Source: Roseitalea porphyridii (GTDB lineage Bacteria > Pseudomonadota > Alphaproteobacteria > Rhizobiales > Rhizobiaceae). From it: DNA of 64,000 nucleotides. Each line of letters begins with the position of its first letter. The stretch's first letter is position 1. Location of the stretch: assembly GCF_004331955.1 (NCBI RefSeq), contig NZ_CP036532.1:3118501-3182500 (forward strand). The letters run 5' to 3'. The position numbers and the translations under genes were made by a program. The notes below the pieces were generated by a model. That model searched no databases. It had not been told where the DNA came from and saw only the letters and a program-made list of their open reading frames with translations. Below, piece after piece: positions 1 to 8,671 of this stretch.

Positions 1-752
1 GCCGATTCCACGCCATAGGCGCCGGCGCCGAAATAGACCCGGTTGAGGTACATTTCGAGGATCTGCTGCTTGGAATATTCGTGCTCCAGCCAGACGGCGA
101 GCAGCACTTCCTGGACCTTGCGGCCGATCGTGCGCTCGGGCGTGAGGAACAGGTTCTTGGCAAGCTGCTGGGTCAGCGTCGATCCGCCCTGGACGAGGCC
201 GCCGGCCATCACGTTGCGGGCCATCGCCCGCGCCAGTCCGATCGGATCGACCCCGAAATGCGAGAAGAAGCGCCGGTCCTCGATCGCCACGACGGCCTTG
301 GGGATGTAGGGGCTGATCTCGTGCAGGCCGAGCGCCTGCCCGCCGGTCGCGCCCCGGTTGGTGATCAGGTCGCCACCGGCCGAAACGATCTTGACGTTCG
401 GCGGGCGGTCCGGAACGGTCCAGGTGCTCGCCGAGGGCAGTTGCGCGCCATACCAGGCGATCACGCCGGCAAGGGCGATGCCGCCCCAGATGCATCCGAT
501 GAAGCCCCAGTAGACCAGCCCGCCGAACAGGCCGCGCGCGCGCGCCGCCACCTTGCGCGAAGTACGCTTGCCGCCGGCCCTCTTCTTCTGGGTGGCCTTG
601 CGCCGCTTCGGCCCGGACTTCGCCGACCGGCGCGGCGGCGGGGCGGCGCGATCGTCGGCGGTCACGGCGAAGTCGGCCGCGCCCCTTCGCCCCTTGCCGT
701 CTTCGAAACGGGGCTCGACGCGCCGCTTGCGCTTTTTTTTCGATGAGAACAT
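1..752 (-). CDS. Class A penicillin-binding protein (PBP1A-like), N-terminal part
   Basis: Bifunctional peptidoglycan glycosyltransferase/transpeptidase; only the first 250 residues are in the window and the gene runs off the left edge. The start is the ATG at 752. Residues 1-75 are a strongly basic cytoplasmic tail rich in Lys and Arg, followed by one membrane anchor (about 78-100). The GT51 glycosyltransferase domain follows, with EDRRFF at 158-163 (catalytic Glu), GGSTLTQQ at 189-196 and the EMYLNRVYFG motif near 233-242. The transpeptidase domain lies outside the window. A perfect CtrA-type box sits about 65-80 bases upstream of the start. Family assignment is secure; which PBP1 paralogue it is cannot be decided from this fragment. 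Confidence 0.93.
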   Translation of the reverse strand, partial: MFSSKKKRKRRVEPRFEDGKGRRGAADFAVTADDRAAPPPRRSAKSGPKRRKATQKKRAGGKRTSRKVAARARGLFGGLVYWGFIGCIWGGIALAGVIAWYGAQLPSASTWTVPDRPPNVKIVSAGGDLITNRGATGGQALGLHEISPYIPKAVVAIEDRRFFSHFGVDPIGLARAMARNVMAGGLVQGGSTLTQQLAKNLFLTPERTIGRKVQEVLLAVWLEHEYSKQQILEMYLNRVYFGAGAYGVES

Positions 753-815
753 GCGGGCCCGCACAACCGTGACTGCAAACAAACAAACGGTCGTCCAAGA
801 CCTAAAGCAGCCGGT

Positions 816-830
816 TTAAGGGGCGGTTAA
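816..830. promoter_or_regulatory. CtrA-type box TTAA-N7-TTAA upstream of the PBP gene
   Basis: Perfect palindromic TTAA-N7-TTAA, the full-site consensus of the alphaproteobacterial cell-cycle regulator CtrA. It lies 64 bases upstream of the PBP start at 752, between that gene and the stop of the M20 peptidase. The placement suits promoter control of the PBP. Binding is inferred from the consensus only. Confidence 0.45.
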
Positions 831-880
831 TCGTCCGTGTCCGCCACGACCTCGATCATCGCGCCCGCGTTCATCAACCG

Positions 881-2290
881 TTAACCATCGTGCCGCGCCA
901 GCGCATCGAGAATGCGGGCCCACGAGCGCTGACCCTTGGCAAACGACGTCAGCTCGTACTTCTCGTTCGGCGAGTGGATGCGGTCGTCCGACAGCGCGAA
1001 GCCGACCAGCAGAGAGTCCATGCCGAGCATCGTCTTGAAATCGCCGACGATCGGGATCGACCCGCCCATGCCGATCACCGCGGCCGGTTTGGGCCACTCG
1101 TCGGAAAGGGTCGTCTTGGCGGCGATAACGGCGGGCGAATCGGCGGCAAGGATGTTGGCCGGCGATGCGCCGTGATCGGCGAAATCGATACGACAGTCGG
1201 CCGGCACGCGTTCGCGCACGAAGGCGCGGAAATTGTCGCGGATCGCCTGCGGTTCCTGCCCGGCGACGAGCCGGAACGAGACCTTCGCGGACGCCTTGGC
1301 GGCAATGACGGTCTTGAAGCCGTCCCCGGTATAGCCGCCCGTGATGCCGTTCACCTCGGCGGTCGGCCGCGCCCAGGTCAGTTCGAGCACGCTGCGGCCC
1401 TTTTCCCCGGCCGGATGCTTGAGATCGATCTCGCCGAGAAATTGCTCGTCCGTCATGCCGAGCGCCTTCCAGCTTTCGAGCTGCTGGGCCGGCACCTCCT
1501 CGACGCCGTCATAGAAATGCGGGATCGTCACCCGTCCCGTCTCGTCGTGCATGTCGGCGAGAATGCGCGTCAGGATGTGGATCGGATTGGCCGCTGCGCC
1601 ACCATAGTGGCCCGAGTGCAGGTCGCGGTCGGCGGCGCTGACGGTGATTTCCTCGCCGACAAGCCCGCGCAGACTGCCCGAGATGGCGGGCGTCTGCCGG
1701 TCCCACATCGAGGTGTCGCAGACCAGCGCGACCTCGGCCTTCAACTCCTCGGCGTTTGCCTCGAGGAACGGCTTGAGCGAGGGCGAGCCGCTTTCCTCCT
1801 CTCCCTCGAACAGGATCGTGACCCGGCATGGCAGGGCACCGTGAACGGCCTTGTAGGCGCGGCAGGCTTCCACGAAGGTCATCAGCTGACCTTTGTCGTC
1901 GGATGCGCCCCGGCCGGTGATCACGGTTGTGCCGTCGCGCTGCTTGAGAGCCGGCGCGAAGGGATCGTCTTCCCACAATTCGATCGGATCGACGGGCTGC
2001 ACGTCGTAATGGCCGTAAAACAGCACGTGCGGCGCGCCCTCGGGCCCCTCGTGATGGGCGACCACCATCGGATGCCCTTGCGTGTCGCGCACCGAGGCGT
2101 CGAACCCGATCGACGTCAGATCGTCGACGAGCCATTGCGCGGCGGAACGACACTCCTCCCTGTAGGCCGGGTCTGTCGAGATCGACCGGATCCGCAGCAG
2201 CGCGAACAGGCGCTCGACGCTGTCGTCGACGGACGTATCGAGGCGCTCGAGAACCGGTTGCAGATCAAGGTCGGTCGCGGTCATCGTCAT
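881..2290 (-). CDS. M20 family metallo-dipeptidase
   Basis: Cytoplasmic zinc dipeptidase/deacylase of the ArgE/DapE/ACY1 superfamily, 469 aa, close to the usual size of M20 dipeptidases. Visible motifs are GHYDVQP at about 93-99 (metal-ligand His94 and catalytic Asp96), GRGASDDKG (bridging Asp), EGEEESGS (catalytic Glu plus ligand Glu) and CDTSMW. A lid domain lies between the two halves of the catalytic domain. The ATG at 2290 is taken as the start; the ATG two codons later (2284) has the better-spaced GGAG upstream. Substrate specificity is not visible. It stands alone, with an sRNA candidate upstream and the PBP gene downstream. Confidence 0.9.
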   Translation of the reverse strand: MTMTATDLDLQPVLERLDTSVDDSVERLFALLRIRSISTDPAYREECRSAAQWLVDDLTSIGFDASVRDTQGHPMVVAHHEGPEGAPHVLFYGHYDVQPVDPIELWEDDPFAPALKQRDGTTVITGRGASDDKGQLMTFVEACRAYKAVHGALPCRVTILFEGEEESGSPSLKPFLEANAEELKAEVALVCDTSMWDRQTPAISGSLRGLVGEEITVSAADRDLHSGHYGGAAANPIHILTRILADMHDETGRVTIPHFYDGVEEVPAQQLESWKALGMTDEQFLGEIDLKHPAGEKGRSVLELTWARPTAEVNGITGGYTGDGFKTVIAAKASAKVSFRLVAGQEPQAIRDNFRAFVRERVPADCRIDFADHGASPANILAADSPAVIAAKTTLSDEWPKPAAVIGMGGSIPIVGDFKTMLGMDSLLVGFALSDDRIHSPNEKYELTSFAKGQRSWARILDALARHDG

Positions 2291-2369
2291 GCTCCATCGT
2301 CAGGGGTCAGCGGGCGCCGATTGATGGGCATGGCCGACGCGCTTGTCAAAACGAAAGGATGCGCGGCAC

Positions 2370-2406
2370 AAAAAAAGCCATCATGCGGAGGTCACGCATG
2401 ATGGCT
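2370..2406 (-). terminator. Intrinsic terminator of the candidate sRNA
   Basis: A perfect 12-bp stem (2376-2387 paired with 2395-2406) with a 7-base loop and seven A on the plus strand (2370-2376), i.e. a U-tract for minus-strand transcripts. It lies upstream of the M20 gene, so it cannot end that gene's transcript. Confidence 0.75.
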
Positions 2407-2472
2407 TCAAGAGCGAAGTGGCAGCCCGGAGAGGGGGATTAGGCTGCCACTGGTCCGGATCGGCGGGGGACG
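2370..2472 (-). ncRNA. Candidate trans-acting sRNA with two anti-Shine-Dalgarno hairpin loops
   Basis: On the minus strand, two perfect stem-loops follow each other. The first has a 9-bp stem (2442-2450 with 2418-2426) and a C-rich loop reading TAATCCCCCTCTCCG. The second has a 12-bp stem (2395-2406 with 2376-2387), a loop containing ACCTC, and is followed by a run of seven U: an intrinsic terminator. Both loops are complementary to ribosome binding sites. This is the layout of alphaproteobacterial sRNAs such as the suhB/MmgR and alpha-r14 families, but I cannot assign a family by eye. The 5' end near 2472 is an estimate. No ORF with a plausible start uses this terminator, which argues for an RNA gene. 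Confidence 0.6.
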
Positions 2473-2501
2473 GGCCTAAGCCGGACAACGGCGTTTTGCC
2501 G

Positions 2502-2516
2502 TTAATCGTAAATTAA
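2502..2516. promoter_or_regulatory. CtrA-type box TTAA-N7-TTAA upstream of the candidate sRNA
   Basis: A second perfect TTAA-N7-TTAA. It lies about 30 bases upstream of the estimated 5' end of the sRNA, where CtrA boxes usually overlap the -35 region. It could instead serve the plus-strand GlmS-like gene starting at 2773, but the distance is large. Confidence 0.45.
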
Positions 2517-2772
2517 GATGTCGTTTGCGGCGAAATATTGGCAGCCTGTTGCAAAAATCACGCAATCACACAAATGTCATAGTCCGTGTGCGGGCCCTGC
2601 CGACCGGCCTACGCGTGCTTTGCCATGCAGGTCATGGCCCTGCGCGGACATTACATGCTGACGCGCGAATTGACCTTTGCATGACGATTCGCTGTTGCGT
2701 CCGGGGCGGTCCGGGTCTCAAAGCGTTTCGGACGATTGTGCCGCCGGGGCGGCGGCCGAAGGGGGATCAACA

Positions 2773-5700
2773 ATGTGCGGCATCGCCGGTTACATCACGG
2801 GCGCGTTCTCCACGGGGGCCGTGGACGCGCGGTTTCATACCGCGCTTGCCGAAGAACTGACCGCACTGGAGCCCGGCGAAGCGGCGATCGACGCTCTGGC
2901 GTCGGCCGTCGACGCGCTTGGCGAGCGATTCGACGCCATGATGGCGATCGGCTTCGTGCGCGCTGTCGCGCTCGACGAAACCCTCCGATCGACGCTGGCG
3001 ACGATTGCCGACCAGCTTGACCGGCACGAGGCGGTGCTGACCGACCTGTCGCGGCGCGGACGCACCGACCTCGACCCGCTGATCGAGGCGTTGCGCGACA
3101 TGGCATGGCAGGTGCGCGCCGAACTAATCGCCCACGCCGAAGCGGCACGGTCGCTCGTCGGCGAAGGGGCCGATCCGCGCGAGACGCACGCGCTGCACGT
3201 GGCGGTCGCGGCCGAATATGTGCTCAGGGCGATCGACCGGCTCGAGGTGCGCGGACGTGATTCGGCGGGCATCGCCATCCAGATCGACCTTCCGGCAGGT
3301 GCGGTCGACGACCTGCCGAGCGCGCTTGTGGACCAGCTTGCCGATCGATCGGCCGATCCGCATGCAGGGCATCGGGCGGTCTACATCACGCCCCGTGGCG
3401 CGGCGGGCACCACGGCAACCTTCAGCTACAAGACGGCCAATCTGGTCGGCCGGCTCGGCGACAACGGCGCCGCGCTCCGCCGCAGCATTCGCGATGACGA
3501 TCTGCTCTGGGCCCTTGGCGGACGCGCCCGGCGCGCCTCGATCCTGTCACACACGCGCTGGGCGTCGCACGGGGTCATCTCGGTCGCCAACTGCCATCCG
3601 CACAACCCCTCGCTGACCGGCGACAACGCCGATGACACGGCCGCAAGCCTTGGCGCGATGTATGCGCTCAACGGCGACGTCGACAACCACGTCGAACTGA
3701 TGACCGAACTGGTCACGAACCGGCAGAGCGCGGTCGATGCGGCGATCACCACCGACGCCAAGGTGATCCCGCTCGCCGACCGGCTCGGCGACGCGTCAGG
3801 CGGCGATCGTCTCGAACGGTTTCGCGGCGCGATCCGCCGGCTCGATGGATCGGTGGCGATCGGCTGCATCGATCCGGCGATGCCGGGCGAGGCGCTGCTC
3901 GCCCAGAAGGGCTCGGGCCAGGGGCTCTACGCCGCCAGGCTCGCCGACGGGTTCATGTTCGCCTCCGAAGTCTACGGGCTGTGCAACGCGGCGCGCGCGG
4001 CGGCCAACCTCGCCCGTTCCGTCGCCGGCGGCTCGGTCATCCATCTCGATGCCAATGCCGGCGCGGCGACGATGCGCACGGTCAATGACGGCACGGAGGC
4101 AAAGCTTCGGTTCGATCCGATCCAGATCTGGGCGCGGGACATCTATCGCGGCGAGTTCGACACCTATCTGGAAAAGGAAATCCATGACGGGCCGGCGAGC
4201 GTCGCCAAGACGCTGCGCGGCCGCTTCCGCCGGCAGAAGGGCCTTGTCGCTTTCGACGAACTGCCCAACGACATCTGGGCCAATCTGCGCGAGGCGCTGC
4301 GCGGGGGCCTGTCGCGGGTCTACGTGATCGGCCAGGGCACGGCCGGCGTTGCCGCGGTCGGCATCGGCCACCTCGTCGAGCGGGCCCTGTCGCGCGATGC
4401 GCGGCTGCGCATCCCCGTCGAGGCCGTGCGCTCGTCGGAACTGTCGGCCGACATCGACGCCTACGATTTCAACCATGCGCTCGTCATCGCGGTCTCGCAA
4501 TCGGGCACAACCACCGACACCAACCGGGCCGTCGACCTCGCCCGCGAGCGCGGCGCGTTCGTGCACGCGATCGTCAATCGGCGCAGTTCCGATCTCGTCC
4601 GCAAGGCGCAATCCGTGCTCTATACGTCCGACGGGCGGGACGTGGAGATGTCGGTCGCCTCGACCAAGGCGTTCTACTCGCAGATCGCCGCCGGCAAGCT
4701 GACCGCGCTCTATCTGGCCGCGCAGCTGGGCGCGATGACCGATGTCGAGCTGGCCTACGAAATGGGCGAACTGGAAAAGCTGCCAGACCTGATCGCCGAG
4801 GTTCTGGCCGACGAGGCGCACATCGCCGCCTGCGCGCGCGACCTTGCCCCCTATTCGCGCTACTGGGCGGTGACAGGCTCGGGCGTCAACCACGTCGCCG
4901 CGCTCGAGATCCGCATCAAGCTGTCCGAACTGTGCTACAAGTCGATCCCGGTCGATTACACCGAAGACAAGAAGCACATCGACCTTTCGACCGAGCCGCT
5001 GACGCTGGTCGTCGCCAACGACCTGCCCGGCGACCTGGTCGGCGACGTCGTCAAGGAAGCGGCGATCTTCAAGGCGCACAATGGCCGACCCGTGGTGTTC
5101 GCGACGCGCGGCGCCGATGCCGACGCGTTTGCCGGCTATGCCGAACGAGTCATCGCCCTGCCCGCGGTCGGGGCCGACATCGCCTTCGTTCTGGCGACGG
5201 TGGCCGGCCATCTGTTCGGCTTCCACGCGGCGCGCGCCATCGACGAGGGCGCCCAGAAGCTCAAGCCGATCCTCGCCGATCTCGGCCTTGTCGCGCAGGG
5301 CGATCCGGCGGCCGATCCCGACGCCGTGGCGCAAGCGCTCGACCGGTTCGTCGACGAGGCGGCGCTGGGCGCGTTCAATTCCGGCCTTGGCGCGAGCCAT
5401 CTGGCGCAGATCGCGCTTCTGGCCCGCAAGATCGGCGCGGGCAGCGACGCGCGCGCCATCGCCGAGACCGCGATCCCGATCCTTCAGGCGGCGTTTGAGG
5501 AAACCTCGCGCCCGGTCGACACGATCCGCCACCAGGCCAAGACCGTCACCGTGGGCACCAGCCGGCCCGAGGACGCGCTTTCCTCGACCATTCGCGACGC
5601 GCTCGCAAGTCTGGGCCTCGCCGACAGCCGCATGTCGTTCGACAACCGAAAGACGCTCGCGGCGGTCTCTCGCCTGATCGACTCCATCCGCTGGTCGGTC

Positions 5701-6147
5701 CTGCTCGACATGGACGAGGGCGAAGACGGCGTCACCGTGCGGCTTGCTGCCGGCGCGCAAACGCCCGATGCGCTGGCAGACTATGCCGCGCCGCGGCCGG
5801 CGATCGGCGTGATCGGCGCGGCGCTCGATGCGAACGCGCCCTCGTGCGGCTTCATCGGGCGCGAGGCGGTGATCGCCGTGCCGGTGACCGGCGCCTCCTT
5901 TGCGGCCGTCGAACAGGTCCTGTGCCTGTCGGTGTCGATGCTGGCGCACGCCTCACGGGAGCAGAAGACGGCGGTGATGAATGCGCTCGGCACCTATCGG
6001 GCGACGCTTCGCGACTGGGAACAGACGCTCGGCGCCGAAGCCGAGGCCGCCCTGCAACGCCGGATCGCCAGCGAGACGCCGCTGACGGTCGCGTTCCGTC
6101 CCGCCGCGCTGATCCCCGGCGAGAGCGAAGGCCGTCAGTCCGCCTGA
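2773..6147 (+). CDS. Double-length GlmS-like glutamine amidotransferase/SIS isomerase
   Basis: An enlarged relative of glutamine-fructose-6-phosphate aminotransferase (GlmS), which makes glucosamine-6-phosphate. It has 1124 aa against about 600 for GlmS. The ATG at 2773 is chosen because it puts Cys at position 2 (MCGIAGY), the N-terminal nucleophile of class II glutaminases; a GGGGG ribosome site precedes it. The glutaminase carries a long helical insertion (about 20-150) before GRDSAG. The first SIS domain starts near 516 (SQSGTTT near 574), the second near 702 with an EDKKHID segment like the GlmS ELKHGP. The Schiff-base lysine context HQAKTVTV is kept (Lys923). About 200 extra residues follow. 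Convergent with the next gene, overlapping by 13 bases. The product made is uncertain. Confidence 0.8.
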   Translation: MCGIAGYITGAFSTGAVDARFHTALAEELTALEPGEAAIDALASAVDALGERFDAMMAIGFVRAVALDETLRSTLATIADQLDRHEAVLTDLSRRGRTDLDPLIEALRDMAWQVRAELIAHAEAARSLVGEGADPRETHALHVAVAAEYVLRAIDRLEVRGRDSAGIAIQIDLPAGAVDDLPSALVDQLADRSADPHAGHRAVYITPRGAAGTTATFSYKTANLVGRLGDNGAALRRSIRDDDLLWALGGRARRASILSHTRWASHGVISVANCHPHNPSLTGDNADDTAASLGAMYALNGDVDNHVELMTELVTNRQSAVDAAITTDAKVIPLADRLGDASGGDRLERFRGAIRRLDGSVAIGCIDPAMPGEALLAQKGSGQGLYAARLADGFMFASEVYGLCNAARAAANLARSVAGGSVIHLDANAGAATMRTVNDGTEAKLRFDPIQIWARDIYRGEFDTYLEKEIHDGPASVAKTLRGRFRRQKGLVAFDELPNDIWANLREALRGGLSRVYVIGQGTAGVAAVGIGHLVERALSRDARLRIPVEAVRSSELSADIDAYDFNHALVIAVSQSGTTTDTNRAVDLARERGAFVHAIVNRRSSDLVRKAQSVLYTSDGRDVEMSVASTKAFYSQIAAGKLTALYLAAQLGAMTDVELAYEMGELEKLPDLIAEVLADEAHIAACARDLAPYSRYWAVTGSGVNHVAALEIRIKLSELCYKSIPVDYTEDKKHIDLSTEPLTLVVANDLPGDLVGDVVKEAAIFKAHNGRPVVFATRGADADAFAGYAERVIALPAVGADIAFVLATVAGHLFGFHAARAIDEGAQKLKPILADLGLVAQGDPAADPDAVAQALDRFVDEAALGAFNSGLGASHLAQIALLARKIGAGSDARAIAETAIPILQAAFEETSRPVDTIRHQAKTVTVGTSRPEDALSSTIRDALASLGLADSRMSFDNRKTLAAVSRLIDSIRWSVLLDMDEGEDGVTVRLAAGAQTPDALADYAAPRPAIGVIGAALDANAPSCGFIGREAVIAVPVTGASFAAVEQVLCLSVSMLAHASREQKTAVMNALGTYRATLRDWEQTLGAEAEAALQRRIASETPLTVAFRPAALIPGESEGRQSA

Positions 6148-8360
6148 AGCAGTTCGCCGAGCGCGCAGACGACATGGTAGAGCGTGCTGGCCGGCATGTC
6201 GGCGGCGCGCGGCGCACCGTCCGCGTCGATCTCGTCCATCCAGCCGCCCGCCACGGGCCTTGCCAGATAGTGATCGAACAGCACGTCGATCATCTGCGCG
6301 CGCAGCCCGGCGGCGCCGGCGACGCCACACTGCTCGAGCGCGATGGCGGCCTTGAGGGCCTCGGTCTGGGGCCAGCACCGCGCGCCCTCCGAAAGGCCCG
6401 TTCCGTCCGGCCGCATCGTGTTGGCGACCGCGCCGGTCGCCGGATGGTGGCCGAAGGCGCGCGCCGTTGCAAAAAGCGTGCGCGCCTGCGCCTCGAGATC
6501 CGCCCGCGGCCGCAGCCTTGCAAAGCGGATCAGCAGCCAGGCCCATTCGTAGAGATGGCCGGGTTCGACGAGGTCGTCTGCGTCCGCCCCGGTCAGCGGT
6601 GACCAGTCGTCCGCGAACGTCTCGCGCACCGTGCCGGTCGACGCGTCGAAAAAGTGGTTCTGGAACAGGTCGACGACCGCCTCGGCCCGATCGAGGAACG
6701 CGGTCTCGCCGGTCGCCTCGTGCCAGGCGAGCATCGCCTCGAGGAAATGCATGTGCGGATTGGCGCGCCGCGGCCGCGACCCGCGCGTGTCCTCGACAAA
6801 CCCGCCATGGACGGGATCGGCGAGCGCGGCGTCCATGAAGGCGAGCGTCCGGTCGGCCCAGGCGCGGGCCCCGGAAAACCGGCCCGTCCGGTGCAGGAAG
6901 GCGAGCGCCAGCAGCACGAAGGCCTGATCGTAGGCGTCGCGCCGGTCGTCCCGGATCGTGCCGTCGGGATTGAAGCGGTGGATCCAGCCGCCTTCGGAAT
7001 GCCAGCCGGACCGTGTCAGCGTGTCGAACAGCCCTTCGAGCAGCCCTTCGGGCGCACCGGTCCAGCCAAGCTCCATCGCCCTGGCGAAGCTGTAGATCTG
7101 ACGCGGCAGCACGCGCAGCCGCCTGAAAGCGTAATCCCCGACCGTGCCATCGAGGGCTAGCAGCTCGTGCACGCCGCCGCACTCGGGGTCGAGACCGGTC
7201 GTGCTCCAGAGCGGCAGGCAGACCTCGAAAAGCCAGGCGGCGATCGCCTTTTTCGAACGGCCCTGCGGCGCGGTGGCGGCAAGGCCCGTCTTCCACTCGG
7301 TCGTCACCTGCTTGACGAGGTGCGTCGCATCGCGCCGCGTCACCAGCACCTTGCCGTCTTCGGCGACGACGACCAGATCGTCGACACCGGCGACGGCGAC
7401 CACCGCGTCGGTTGCCCGCACCAGATTGCCATGCGCCTCGACCGCGATGGCCGGTCCGGTGACCGCGTTGCCGGCCTCGTCCTTGTCCGCATGGGCGTAG
7501 AGCTGCGCCCACGAGCCCAGATCGTCCCAGCCGAACGGCGCCGGCACCACGCCGATATTGTCGGCCTTCTCCATGATCGCGTAGTCGATGGAGACCTTGT
7601 CGGCTGCCGCGAAGCTTTCCGGGTCGAGCCACAGCCTGTTGCCCTCGACGCGCGCGCCGGAGGCGGCAAGCGAAGCCTGCCGCCATATCTGCGGTTGTCG
7701 TGCGCGGAACTCGCCGGCCATGCGCCCGGCGCGAAACAGGAACATGCCCGCGTTCCAGAGGAAGTCGCCGCTTTGAAGATAGGCCCGCGCGGTGTCCGCG
7801 TCGGGCTTTTCGCGGAACCGGCGGACGGCGAACCCCTCCCCCGCCGGCGCGCCCTTTTCGATGTAGCCGTACTGCGTTTCGGGCCGGTCGGGCGCGATGC
7901 CGATCGTCACGATCGCATCGCTGCCCGCGGCCATGCGCGCGGCACGCGCGACGGTGCCCCGGAATGCCTCATCATCATCGATCAATGCGTCGGACGGAAC
8001 GACCAGGAGCAAAGGCTCAGGCATCTGATCGGCATGCAGGGCGGTGACGGCGGCGATGGCGGCGGCGGTGTCGCGAATGGCCGGTTCGAGCACCAGCCGA
8101 TAGCGCGAGACCGCGCCGAGATGACGTTCGAGCAGTTCGACCTGGGCCGCACTGCCGATGACGACCGGCGGGTCGAGCACGATGTCTTCGAGGCGCCCCT
8201 CGGGCAGGCGTGCGAGCGTGCCGGCGAGAAGGCTCCGGCTGCCGGTCAGGGCGTGAAACTGCTTTGGCCTGTCGTCCCGCGACATCGGCCACAGCCGCGA
8301 GCCGGCCCCGCCGCACAGGATGACGGGCACGACATGAAGCGCGTCGTCGCTCTGTCCCAT
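6135..8360 (-). CDS. Mannose-1-phosphate guanylyltransferase fused to AGE-type isomerase domain
   Basis: A fusion of 741 aa. The N-terminal half is a nucleotidyltransferase of the ManC type: GGAGSRLWPMS at about 17-27 is the NTP-binding signature, followed by RPKQF. The C-terminal half, from about residue 370, is an alpha/alpha-barrel of the N-acylglucosamine 2-epimerase/mannose isomerase (AGE) family. The classical ManC fusion partner is instead a cupin phosphomannose isomerase. The expected product is GDP-mannose, for polysaccharide or lipopolysaccharide. The start is the ATG at 8360. Its tail overlaps the GlmS-like gene on the other strand, and both proteins handle hexose phosphates. Isomerase activity of the C-terminal half is inferred from the fold family. 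Confidence 0.85.
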   Translation of the reverse strand: MGQSDDALHVVPVILCGGAGSRLWPMSRDDRPKQFHALTGSRSLLAGTLARLPEGRLEDIVLDPPVVIGSAAQVELLERHLGAVSRYRLVLEPAIRDTAAAIAAVTALHADQMPEPLLLVVPSDALIDDDEAFRGTVARAARMAAGSDAIVTIGIAPDRPETQYGYIEKGAPAGEGFAVRRFREKPDADTARAYLQSGDFLWNAGMFLFRAGRMAGEFRARQPQIWRQASLAASGARVEGNRLWLDPESFAAADKVSIDYAIMEKADNIGVVPAPFGWDDLGSWAQLYAHADKDEAGNAVTGPAIAVEAHGNLVRATDAVVAVAGVDDLVVVAEDGKVLVTRRDATHLVKQVTTEWKTGLAATAPQGRSKKAIAAWLFEVCLPLWSTTGLDPECGGVHELLALDGTVGDYAFRRLRVLPRQIYSFARAMELGWTGAPEGLLEGLFDTLTRSGWHSEGGWIHRFNPDGTIRDDRRDAYDQAFVLLALAFLHRTGRFSGARAWADRTLAFMDAALADPVHGGFVEDTRGSRPRRANPHMHFLEAMLAWHEATGETAFLDRAEAVVDLFQNHFFDASTGTVRETFADDWSPLTGADADDLVEPGHLYEWAWLLIRFARLRPRADLEAQARTLFATARAFGHHPATGAVANTMRPDGTGLSEGARCWPQTEALKAAIALEQCGVAGAAGLRAQMIDVLFDHYLARPVAGGWMDEIDADGAPRAADMPASTLYHVVCALGELLQAD

Positions 8361-8453
8361 GTCGCCTCCCTGACTGTCGGCCGCACGCGCCATTGCGGTA
8401 CCCGCGCGCCGGCGTGCTGGCAAGACGGCGATGCGGACCCTCGTCCGGCCGCC

Positions 8454-8488
8454 AAAGAAAACGGCCCGTCCGTTGCCGGGCGGGCCGT
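8454..8488 (-). terminator. Intrinsic terminator after the Flp pilin gene
   Basis: An 8-bp GC-rich stem (8461-8468 with 8481-8488), followed on the minus strand by TTTTCTTT. It sits 25 bases after the pilin stop codon and ends that short transcript before the ManC-AGE gene. Confidence 0.7.
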
Positions 8489-8512
8489 GATCGGATTTTG
8501 GCGAGCGACGCC

Positions 8513-8671
8513 TTAGCCGGAGATCTCGTCGGAGATTTCCTGGAACTGGGTGTTCAGCGTCTCGCCCAGCGTGGTGGCGCCGGCGATGATGGCGACGGCG
8601 ATGAGCGCGGCGATCAGGCCATATTCGATGGCGGTGGCGCCCGACTCGTCTTTCAGAAAACGTGCAAACAT
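8513..8671 (-). CDS. Flp-family type IVb pilin
   Basis: A 52-residue pilin precursor of the Flp/Tad system. After a short leader (MFARFLKDESG) comes the ATAIEYGLIAALIAVAII hydrophobic segment with the conserved Glu-Tyr pair typical of Flp pilins, then a short polar tail. The ATG at 8671 is preceded by AAGGAG at good spacing, and a terminator follows the stop. In related bacteria the rest of the tad/cpa locus (prepilin peptidase, secretin, ATPase) usually lies nearby, but none of it is in this window, so this may be an isolated pilin gene. Confidence 0.9.
   Translation of the reverse strand: MFARFLKDESGATAIEYGLIAALIAVAIIAGATTLGETLNTQFQEISDEISG

Noticed and set aside
890..2401. A 503-codon open frame antisense to the M20 peptidase
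   Set aside because: It is a shadow of the GC-rich peptidase gene; its translation is Arg/Asp/His-rich and matches nothing, while the minus frame has full M20 motifs.
3796..5949. A 717-codon open frame antisense to the GlmS-like gene
   Set aside because: Shadow frame caused by high GC in third positions; no domain, while the plus frame has all GlmS motifs.
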